64,000 nt of DNA, from assembly GCF_010731635.1 (NCBI RefSeq), contig NZ_AP022583.1:2108001-2172000 (forward strand), written 5' to 3'. This DNA is from Mycobacterium noviomagense. GTDB taxonomy: Bacteria > Actinomycetota > Actinomycetes > Mycobacteriales > Mycobacteriaceae. Positions 25,978 to 33,295 of this stretch are shown piece after piece (within the stretch, counting starts at the first letter, position 1; each line of letters opens with the position of its first letter). Under the pieces are notes generated by a model. That model saw only the letters and a list, made by a program, of their open reading frames with translations. It made no database searches and was not told where the DNA came from. A program made the translations under genes and the position numbers.

Positions 25978-27470
25978 ATGACTCGGCACACCACATTCCG
26001 GTTCTGCCTCGACCCGACGGTGGAACAGCACGAAGCGCTGACCCGGCACTCGGGGGCCTCCCGGTTCGCCTTCAACCAGTGCCTACGCATGGTGAAAACC
26101 TCGCTCACTCATCACAAAACCGACCCGGAGACGCCTGTGCCTTGGACCGGCTTCGATCTGATCAACGCGTTCAATGCATGGAAAAAGACCGAGAACGCTG
26201 GCCGAGTATTCACTGTCGACAGCTCCGGCGTGGCCGAAGTCGTGGTGACCGGCCTGTCATGGCGGCGCAGTGTGTGCCAGCAGGTGTTCGAGGAAGCTGC
26301 CATCGATTGTGGTCGGGCGCTTGGGGCCTGGTCGGACTCCCGCTCGGGGAAACGCAAGGGCAAGCGGGTCGGGTTCCCGCGTTTCAAAAGGAAAACCGAC
26401 AACGTGGCTTCGTTCAGGCTGCGTAACAATCACAAAAAAGACCGGCCACCGCCGATTCGGGTTGGCGACAATAGCCTGCCCCGGTCGGTCACCCTGCCCG
26501 GCATTGGCGCAATCAAGATTCGTGATGACACCCGCCGGTTGCGGCGCATGCTCACCAAAAACCGCGCCAAGATTCTCTTCGCCACCGTTTCGCGGCACCG
26601 CGGGCGCTGGTGGGTCTCGCTAAACATCCAGGCCGCCGAGCTGCACCCCGCCCATCAACATGCACCGCGCGGCGAAGATGATTCTGGTGGGTGGGTCGGG
26701 GTGGATCGTGGCCTATCGGCTTTCCTCGTCGCCGCCACCAGCGACGGCGCCGAGGTCGCCCGAGTCGACAACGCTCCCAAGGCACTGCGCGCCGGGATGC
26801 GTCGCCAGCGGCGGTTGGCGAAGAAACTGTCACGCAAGAAGAAAGGATCGCAAAACCGCAAAGACGCCGGCGCCAAGCTCGGCCGGCACCACAACCACGT
26901 GGCCAACGTCCGACGACATTTCCTGCATCAGGTCTCCAACGCGCTGGTCAAGACCCACGACCGGCTCGTCATCGAAGACCTCAACGTGTCCGGAATGCTG
27001 ACGAACCAGCGCTTGGCACAGTCGATCTCGGACGCGGGATGGGCCGAGTTCGCCAGGCAGCTGCGTTACAAGCAGGCATGGCGCTTCGGTCAAGTATTGA
27101 CCGTCGACCGCTGGTTCCCATCGAGCAAGACGTGCTCGGCATGCGGCGGCGTGAACACAGCATTGACATTGGCCGATCGTGTGTTCACCTGCGGATGCGG
27201 GCATTCCGCGGATAGGGACACCAACGCAGCGGTGAATCTGGCCCGCTGGGGCCAGGCCCATCACGACCTTCATCGGTCCCCGGACCCCCAAGCAGGAGGC
27301 CGGGCCACCAACGCCCGCCGACGGGACGGCGCTGACCAGCACCCTACGTGTGCGGGTGAAACCAGCCCGGAAGAAGCGGGAACCGACGCTCACACCGCAT
27401 CCGCGGCCTGAGCCGAGGACGCCCGAGAAGGGCGGTGCCGAACACTCCCAGGAGTTATTCGGCAGGCTTT
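25945..27470 (+). mobile_element. Lone tnpB element (IS1341-like organisation), borders approximate
   Basis: The element consists of tnpB without tnpA. By analogy with other IS605/IS607 elements, the guide RNA would come from the 3' part of tnpB and the right end up to about 27480. I could not identify the two ends or a target site by eye, so the limits are approximate. Confidence 0.45.
25978..27411 (+). CDS. tnpB: RNA-guided nuclease TnpB of an IS605/IS607-type element
   Basis: A TnpB of about 477 residues from ATG 25978 (ATG 25963 is also possible). The RuvC-like nuclease residues are visible: Asp in GVDRGLSAFLV (about 240), Glu in VIEDLNVSGML (about 325) and Asp in SADRDTNAAVN (about 405). 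The zinc finger is CSAC...CGC between the last two. The N-terminal TTFRFCLDPTVEQHEAL and FKRK basic region fit mycobacterial IS1535/IS1539-type TnpB. No transposase gene (tnpA) accompanies it. All catalytic residues are intact, so guide-RNA-dependent cleavage is possible. Confidence 0.88.
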   Translation: MTRHTTFRFCLDPTVEQHEALTRHSGASRFAFNQCLRMVKTSLTHHKTDPETPVPWTGFDLINAFNAWKKTENAGRVFTVDSSGVAEVVVTGLSWRRSVCQQVFEEAAIDCGRALGAWSDSRSGKRKGKRVGFPRFKRKTDNVASFRLRNNHKKDRPPPIRVGDNSLPRSVTLPGIGAIKIRDDTRRLRRMLTKNRAKILFATVSRHRGRWWVSLNIQAAELHPAHQHAPRGEDDSGGWVGVDRGLSAFLVAATSDGAEVARVDNAPKALRAGMRRQRRLAKKLSRKKKGSQNRKDAGAKLGRHHNHVANVRRHFLHQVSNALVKTHDRLVIEDLNVSGMLTNQRLAQSISDAGWAEFARQLRYKQAWRFGQVLTVDRWFPSSKTCSACGGVNTALTLADRVFTCGCGHSADRDTNAAVNLARWGQAHHDLHRSPDPQAGGRATNARRRDGADQHPTCAGETSPEEAGTDAHTASAA

Positions 27471-27481
27471 ATCGTGGCGAG

Positions 27482-29125
27482 GTGAGTACAGCCGCTCAGC
27501 TGATGGTGAAATGCCTCGAAAACGAAGGTGTGTCCGTGGTCTTCGGACTACCCGGCGAGGAGAACATCCACTTCGTGCAGGCGCTGGCCGCCTCCGATAT
27601 CCGCTACGTGCTGACCCGCCATGAGCAGGGTGCGGCGTTCATGGCCGAGATGTACGGCCGGGTCACCGGCCGGGCCGCGGTTGTGTCGACGACGCTGGGA
27701 CCCGGTGCGATCAACATGCAGCTCGGCGTCGCCGACGCCACCACCAACAGCACCCCGATGGTCGCGATCTCGGCTCAGGTCGGCCATGACCGCGAGTACA
27801 AGGAGTCGCACCAGTACGTCGACCTGGTGTCGATGTTCGCTCCGATCACCCGCTGGGCCGACGGTGTTCCCACCGCGCGGGCGATACCGGAAATGTTCCG
27901 AAAGGCGTTCAAGGTGGCCGAGACGGAACGCCCGGCCGCGGTATACCTGGCCGTGCCCGAGCACATCGACGCCGATGACGCCGACTACGACCTGACGCCG
28001 TTGCCCCGCAACGTGGTGCGCGCCGAGGCCCCGGCAGCCGGTCAAGTGCAGCGGGCGGTCGAGATTCTGCGCTCGGCGAAGCGCCCGGTGGTGCTGGCCG
28101 GCCACGGAGCCGCCCGCAACGACGCCAGCGCGGCCCTGGTGCGGTTCTCCGACGAGCTCGGTGTCCCGGTCGCCAACACATTCCACGGCAAGGGCGTCAT
28201 GCCCGACGACCACCCCAACAGCATCGGCACGATCGGGTTCATGCGGCATGACTACGTCAACTTCGGGTTCGACAACGCCGACGTCGTCATCGCCGTCGGC
28301 TACGAGCTGCAGGAGTTCGATCCCGTCCAGATCAACCCGAGCGGCGACAAGAAGATCATTCACATTCACCGCTTCCCAGCCGAAGTCGATGTGCACTACC
28401 CGGTTGCCGTCGGCATCATCGGCGACATCAGCGCGTCTTTGAATGCACTCACCGACGCCTTAGCTGGGCAGCGCTACTCCAGTGACGCCGCCCCCGTGTG
28501 CCAGATGCTGGCCGATGAATTCGCTCGTGGACAACAAGATTCGCGGTTCCCGCTGGCGCCGCAGCGGGTGGTCGCCGACACCCGCGCGGCGCTGGGCCGC
28601 AGCGACGTCGTGCTGGTCGACACCGGGGCCACCAAGATGTGGATGGCGCGGCTGTATCCCACTTACGAGCGCAACACCTGTTTGATCTCAAACGGATTGT
28701 CCACCATGTCTTTTGCGCTGCCCGGAGCGCTCGGCGTCAAGCTGGCCCGCCCGGGCTGCAAGGTGCTGGCCGCGGTGGGCGACGGAGCGTTCCTGATGAA
28801 CTCGCAGGAGATCGAGACCGCGGTTCGCGAGCGCATACCGCTGGTGGTGCTGATCTGGGACGACGGCGGCTACGGTCTCATCGAATGGAAAATGGACCTC
28901 GAACTCGGCGACCACTACTACGTCAAGTTCGGTAATCCCGACGTCGTGACCTATGCCGAAAGCTTCGGCGCCAAGGGCTATCGCATCGGCAGCGCAGACG
29001 AACTGCTGCCGACGCTCAAGCGGGCGCTCGACGACGACGGCGTGTCGGTGATCTCCTGCCCGGTCGACTACTCCGAGAACCTGCGGCTGACCGACCGGCT
29101 CGGCCAGCTGGACGCGACGTTGTAG
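27482..29125 (+). CDS. ThDP-dependent decarboxylase annotated as acetolactate synthase; candidate 2-oxoglutarate decarboxylase
   Basis: A 547-residue thiamine-diphosphate enzyme. The N-terminal domain has FGLPGEENIHFVQAL and TRHEQGAAFMAEMYGR with the glutamate that activates ThDP; the C-terminal ThDP/Mg motif runs from GDGAFLMNS to DDGGYGLI. The sequence branch (CLENEGV..FGLPGEEN) is that of proteins annotated as acetolactate synthase but shown in Synechococcus 7002 to decarboxylate 2-oxoglutarate to succinic semialdehyde. The next gene is a succinic semialdehyde dehydrogenase, as in that bacterium. The GTG start is used because similarity begins there. No regulatory subunit gene is nearby. 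Confidence 0.82.
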   Translation: MSTAAQLMVKCLENEGVSVVFGLPGEENIHFVQALAASDIRYVLTRHEQGAAFMAEMYGRVTGRAAVVSTTLGPGAINMQLGVADATTNSTPMVAISAQVGHDREYKESHQYVDLVSMFAPITRWADGVPTARAIPEMFRKAFKVAETERPAAVYLAVPEHIDADDADYDLTPLPRNVVRAEAPAAGQVQRAVEILRSAKRPVVLAGHGAARNDASAALVRFSDELGVPVANTFHGKGVMPDDHPNSIGTIGFMRHDYVNFGFDNADVVIAVGYELQEFDPVQINPSGDKKIIHIHRFPAEVDVHYPVAVGIIGDISASLNALTDALAGQRYSSDAAPVCQMLADEFARGQQDSRFPLAPQRVVADTRAALGRSDVVLVDTGATKMWMARLYPTYERNTCLISNGLSTMSFALPGALGVKLARPGCKVLAAVGDGAFLMNSQEIETAVRERIPLVVLIWDDGGYGLIEWKMDLELGDHYYVKFGNPDVVTYAESFGAKGYRIGSADELLPTLKRALDDDGVSVISCPVDYSENLRLTDRLGQLDATL

Positions 29126-29244
29126 CGGCTCACCCGAGACCGGTGGTCGAACCACTCACCCTCACGGTGTAATCGGCGCAGACTGAAACGGGTATGCCCC
29201 AAACCAGAAGCAGCTTGTCGGTAGTGAGTAAAAGGAGTAACGCC

Positions 29245-30819
29245 ATGACCACGATCGCCGGGCGTTCGCCCGAGACGGTAGACACCGTTCTACTCAAGGA
29301 ACTGGCCGATCGGGTGGTGGCGGCTGACGCGGATTCCCGCCTGGAGGTCAGCAACGCGATGACGGGCCACCTGCTCGGGGATGTTCCGCGGTGCACACCT
29401 GATGATGTGGCAGCTGCCGCGCAGCGCGCCCGTGCCGTGCAGCCGGCGTGGGCCGCGCGGCCGGTGCGCGAGCGGGCGGAGGTGCTGCTGCGCTTCCACG
29501 ATCTCGTGCTCAAGCGCCAAGACGAAGTGCTCGATCTCATCCAGCTCGAGAACGGCAAGGCGCGCCGGCATGCTTTCGAGGAAGTTCTCGACGTCTGCCT
29601 GACGTCGCGCTACTACGCGAACACAGCGGCCGACTATCTGGCTCCCAAGCGTCGGCAGGGGGTGCAGTTGGCGCTGACCCAGGTGTGGGAGCACCATCAC
29701 CCCAAAGGTTTGGTGGGAATCATCTCGCCGTGGAACTATCCGTTGACGCTGGGCATCAGTGACGCGATTCCGGCGATCGTTGCCGGCAATGCCGTACTGA
29801 CCAAACCTGATCAGCAGACACCGTTTTCGGCGTTGTGGGCGGTTCAGCTGCTCGAGGAAGCCGGTATGCCGCCGGGTTTGGTGCAGGTGGTCACGGGCTC
29901 GGGCTCCGAGCTGGGGACACCGATCATCGAGCAGTCCGACTATCTGATGTTCACCGGTTCCACCGCGGTGGGCCGTACCGTGGCCGCGCAGGCCGGTGAG
30001 CGGCTGATCGATTGCTCGATGGAGCTGGGCGGCAAGAACGCGTTGCTGGTGCTTGACGACGCAGACGTCGGTAAGGCGGTGTCCGGCGCGGTGCGCGCCG
30101 CGTTCTCCAACGCCGGGCAGTTGTGCATCTCGATCGAACGCATCTACGTGCCCGCGACACTGTGGGATGAGTTCACGTCGAAGTTCGCCGCCGCCGCAAA
30201 GTCGCTGAAACTTTCTGCTGCTCTGGACTATTCGGCCGATATGGGGTCGTTGATCTCCGAGAAGCAACTGAAGGCGGTGGCGGAGCACGTCGACGACGCG
30301 GTGGCCAAGGGCGCCAGCGTGCTGGCCGGGGGTAAGCCGCGGCCCGACATCGGCCCCTACTTCTACGAGCCGACCATCCTGACCGGGGTCCGCGAAGGCA
30401 TGGCCGCGTTCGCCGACGAGACGTTCGGCCCGGTGGTCTCTCTGTACCGTGTCGACAGCGAGGAAGAGGCGATCCAGAAGGCCAACGACAGCGACTACGG
30501 CCTAAACTTCAGTGTCTGGACCTCCGACCCGAAGCGCGGGCGGCGGGTCGCGACCCGGCTGCAGGCGGGCACCGTGAATGTCAACGAAGCATACGCGGCG
30601 GCCTGGGGTTCGATGGATGCGCCGATGGGCGGCATGAAGGCGTCCGGCATCGGGCGTCGCCACGGCGAGCACGGCATCCTGAAATACACTGAGCCCCAAA
30701 CGATCGCGATCGAGCGTGTGCTGCCGGTCGGTGCGCCGCCGTGGATCAACGCCGGTCGCTATGCGCGTGTCATGACCACCGGCTTGCGCGCCCTCAAGCG
30801 ACTGCCCGGCGTCAAATAG
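29245..30819 (+). CDS. Succinic semialdehyde dehydrogenase (GabD2-like)
   Basis: A 524-residue aldehyde dehydrogenase close in sequence to mycobacterial GabD2 (Rv1731): ISPWNYPLTL, SMELGGKNALLVL (general base, about residue 270), FSNAGQLCISIERIYV (nucleophile, about 305) and the C-terminal GIGRRHGEHGILKYTE block. AAAGGAG lies 7 nt before ATG 29245. It follows the ThDP enzyme by 119 nt in the same direction. Together they could convert 2-oxoglutarate to succinate. It would be a third such enzyme in the cell beside gabD1, 2 kb away across the tnpB insertion, and the genomic gabD2. Confidence 0.88.
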   Translation: MTTIAGRSPETVDTVLLKELADRVVAADADSRLEVSNAMTGHLLGDVPRCTPDDVAAAAQRARAVQPAWAARPVRERAEVLLRFHDLVLKRQDEVLDLIQLENGKARRHAFEEVLDVCLTSRYYANTAADYLAPKRRQGVQLALTQVWEHHHPKGLVGIISPWNYPLTLGISDAIPAIVAGNAVLTKPDQQTPFSALWAVQLLEEAGMPPGLVQVVTGSGSELGTPIIEQSDYLMFTGSTAVGRTVAAQAGERLIDCSMELGGKNALLVLDDADVGKAVSGAVRAAFSNAGQLCISIERIYVPATLWDEFTSKFAAAAKSLKLSAALDYSADMGSLISEKQLKAVAEHVDDAVAKGASVLAGGKPRPDIGPYFYEPTILTGVREGMAAFADETFGPVVSLYRVDSEEEAIQKANDSDYGLNFSVWTSDPKRGRRVATRLQAGTVNVNEAYAAAWGSMDAPMGGMKASGIGRRHGEHGILKYTEPQTIAIERVLPVGAPPWINAGRYARVMTTGLRALKRLPGVK

Positions 30820-30829
30820 AGAGCCGCAA

Positions 30830-30949
30830 GACCTTCGATACGACGTCGTGGTGATCGGATCAGGCTTCGGTGGATTGGTGTCAGCGCTACGGCTGACCGA
30901 GAAGGTAATGCGGGTGGGGTTTAGAGGCCGGACCGCCAGCCGAGGATGA
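30830..30949 (+). pseudogene. N-terminal stub of a cholesterol-oxidase/GMC-type flavoprotein
   Basis: Ten bases after the dehydrogenase stop the forward strand reads RYDVVVIGSGFGGLVSALRL followed by TEK. This is the start of an FAD-binding Rossmann fold as in mycobacterial cholesterol oxidase/GMC proteins. After TEK the resemblance ends and a stop follows at 30947. Only about 25 residues remain, so an FAD oxidoreductase once followed the dehydrogenase and was cut away. Confidence 0.6.
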
Positions 30950-31003
30950 CAACTGCCCAAGACCAACCGGCAGGAGCGCAAGTTCTTTGGCGATCGTTCT
31001 CGG

Positions 31004-31936
31004 TCAGCGCCGATACAGGCCGCCAAGCCGCTTGGCGAAAAACTCACCCAGTTTAAGGTGTTGCGCGCTCGCAACAAACGCGCGGGCCAGCGGCGATCGG
31101 GGCCCCTTGGAATTAACGGCAGCGGCGATCTGCGTCTCCAAGCTTGGATCGACGAGTTCGACCGCGCGAAGGCCAGCACTCATCAGGTTGGTCCACAGCC
31201 AGGTCTGCGGGACGATGCACGCCCTGTCACCACTAGCGGACTGCGCGAGCAACGTAGAGACCGAGTCGGTCTCAACTTGCGGACTCACAGTGATGCCATG
31301 GTGGGCAAAAGTCGCGTCGATCACCTGCCGGACACGCATGTCCGGGGTCAACAGCGCCAGCGGGTATTGGCCCGCATCCACCCACCGCAGTGTCAACGCA
31401 TCTTCAGCAAGCATGTCTGTCGGCACGACGAATACATAGCGATCCTCGTAGAGCGGTACAACGTCCAAACCTTGGCTCTCTTCGGGCGCGACGGGGGCGA
31501 TGGCGGCGTCGAGCTCGAACGCCCGCAACCGCCGGTACAAGTCGGAGGTGGCTAGTTGAGAACGGATTTGTACCTTAGCCCGCGGATGCGCTGAACAGAA
31601 TGACGAAATCACCAGTGACGATGTGGTCGAAGCGGTCGGTATGGTCCCGAGCCGGAGTGTGCCGGCGATTTCCCCGGACTGCATCGCGCGAAGCTCGGCC
31701 CGGAAAATATCGTGCTCGGCCAGTATTCGTTTGGCCCACACCAGCAGCCTCTCTCCCTCAGGAGTAAGACCCTCGAAGCTGCGTCCGCGCTTGATCAGCG
31801 TGACATCCAATTCGCGTTCCAGCTTCGCGATCGCGGCCGAGAGCGCGGGCTGCGACACATAGCACTTCTCGGCCGCCCGAGCGAAGTGCCGCTCCTCGGC
31901 GACCGCGACGAAGTACTCCAGCTGCCGGAAGAGCAC
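31004..31936 (-). CDS. LysR-family transcriptional regulator
   Basis: A 310-residue LysR regulator. The N-terminal winged helix is FVAVAEERHFARAAEKCYVS followed by QPALSAAIAKLERELDVTL; the effector domain occupies residues 90-300. The GTG at 31936 is chosen because GAAGGAGATCTC precedes it. It is convergent with the dehydrogenase stub and divergent from the molbindin gene, across 239 bp. Which of the flanking metabolic genes it controls is unknown; the molbindin and the 33-39 kb oxidase/formate dehydrogenase genes are candidates. Confidence 0.88.
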   Translation of the reverse strand: MLFRQLEYFVAVAEERHFARAAEKCYVSQPALSAAIAKLERELDVTLIKRGRSFEGLTPEGERLLVWAKRILAEHDIFRAELRAMQSGEIAGTLRLGTIPTASTTSSLVISSFCSAHPRAKVQIRSQLATSDLYRRLRAFELDAAIAPVAPEESQGLDVVPLYEDRYVFVVPTDMLAEDALTLRWVDAGQYPLALLTPDMRVRQVIDATFAHHGITVSPQVETDSVSTLLAQSASGDRACIVPQTWLWTNLMSAGLRAVELVDPSLETQIAAAVNSKGPRSPLARAFVASAQHLKLGEFFAKRLGGLYRR

Positions 31937-32175
31937 GAGATCTCCTTCCAAGGCTGCTACTGGGCCCGATCAGCCTAGTGTCCCGGATAAGGCTGGCAGC
32001 TGCGGACAAATCTGACAGCTCCTCACGCTGATCGGTAACCTCCTGTTGCCTAACACGACGTTGCCGCCGGGGATTTCGCACGACATGGCGCCAGCTGACG
32101 CTCGAGGCTGAAACTGCAACGCCGACCAATCCGCGGGCCTATGCTCGTCGCAAACCACCGATATGGAGGACTGCG

Positions 32176-32388
32176 ATGCGATTGTCGACTCGAAACCAGC
32201 TCAAAGGGACCATTACCGATGTTGACCTCGGCAACGTCATGGCGATCGTGAAGGTTCGGCTCGATGGCGGCGACCAGGTTGTCACATCCTCGGTCACCAA
32301 GGATGCCGCGGAAGACCTCGGTCTGAAGGCGGGTCAGCCTGCGACGGTGTTCATCAAGTCGACGGAAGTAACGATCGGCGTCGATTGA
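32176..32388 (+). CDS. Single-domain molbindin (Mop/TOBE)
   Basis: A 70-residue protein that is one Mop/TOBE domain: RLSTRNQLKGTITDVDLGNV at the start and AGQPATVFIKSTEVTIGVD at the end. Such molbindins assemble as hexamers and store molybdate or tungstate in the cytosol. TGGAGG lies 8 nt before the ATG. No molybdate transporter or molybdoenzyme is next to it; the formate dehydrogenase 5.4 kb away is of the metal-free NAD type, so the partner enzyme is elsewhere. Confidence 0.85.
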   Translation: MRLSTRNQLKGTITDVDLGNVMAIVKVRLDGGDQVVTSSVTKDAAEDLGLKAGQPATVFIKSTEVTIGVD

Positions 32389-32455
32389 GCACCCGGCTGT
32401 CACGCTGCGCTGTTTGCGCTTGACACCCAACACGGTGTGCTAGTGCAGGTTTCGA

Positions 32456-32851
32456 CTATCTGTACCCCTCTAGATCCGTCTTCTCAATTGATTGTGCAAG
32501 CTGTTCGCCCTTGTCTGTGAGCTGCAACCACACCGAAAACATCCATCGCTCGGGGTCATCGTAGTGTCTGACGTAGACGAGGGAAATCTTATGCATCGAA
32601 TGCTCGAGCGGGTCAGTCCAGGCAATGAAACGTTCAGGGGAGTGTTCTTTCTCCTGGGCCATGCCTCCCAGCCTGACCAGGCCATCGCTGACCAACGAGC
32701 GAATGACTTCCAGGGCCTCGTTCTGGACTTCCGAGGGTGATGCCGCCGGGTTCTGCTGTCTGACATGCCAATCGACAGCATTGAGATCCAATATATTACC
32801 GAGGCCGTCGAGGAGTAGTCCGTGGCGTGCCTTCTCGCGCGGCGTGCTCAT
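32456..32851 (-). CDS. Hypothetical protein, winged-helix-like
   Basis: A 131-residue soluble protein starting at ATG 32851 with AAGGTG nine nt upstream. The pattern SEVQNEALEVIRSLVSDGLVRL, then a WTDPLEHSMHKI region and WLQLTDKGEQLAQ, resembles a winged-helix domain of the kind in small mycobacterial hypothetical proteins, where LTDKGE follows the recognition wing. Base composition is lower in GC than the backbone genes. No function can be assigned. Confidence 0.6.
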   Translation of the reverse strand: MSTPREKARHGLLLDGLGNILDLNAVDWHVRQQNPAASPSEVQNEALEVIRSLVSDGLVRLGGMAQEKEHSPERFIAWTDPLEHSMHKISLVYVRHYDDPERWMFSVWLQLTDKGEQLAQSIEKTDLEGYR

Positions 32852-33295
32852 CGCTGTTCACCTTGCATATCGCGAATCGTTCTGTCCTCACGCTACCGTT
32901 CGGGTTTTTCCGCAAAACCTCCCTTCCCGGGTTGCTGAAGCAATCTCAGTGTCATACGACGGCCTCCAGGGCGTCCAAGAGATGTTTCCGACTGGTTGAT
33001 AAATCCGATCGATCAAGCCTTGGCTGTTGGGATCTGCACGCGTGCCGGTTGCCATCGGGGTGGTCATTCCCGGACTCGCCGTGTACTGGTCACAGGATGC
33101 TCCAACCTAATCACGTACTACCGCAGTCGAATTCGCAGAACCTACCCTGCATTGAAGCATTCAGCGGAGTCGTTACTTCATAAGCGGCGTGCATCGACCA
33201 ATAACTTCTGCGTCTTGGACGGCCGACAGGACGGCCGACAAGACTAGTGGCGACGGCCAATGGCTCGCGTGCAAACCCAGTCCGAGGAGAAACTC
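32852..33295. other. Upstream region of the GMC oxidoreductase gene
   Basis: About 440 bp with moderate GC and no supported gene on either strand. Near its end, 33217-33228 and 33229-33240 are a perfect 12-bp tandem duplication, GGACGGCCGACA twice, 55 bp before the chosen start. It could be part of a promoter or a slippage product. No clear -10/-35 pair was found. Confidence 0.45.
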
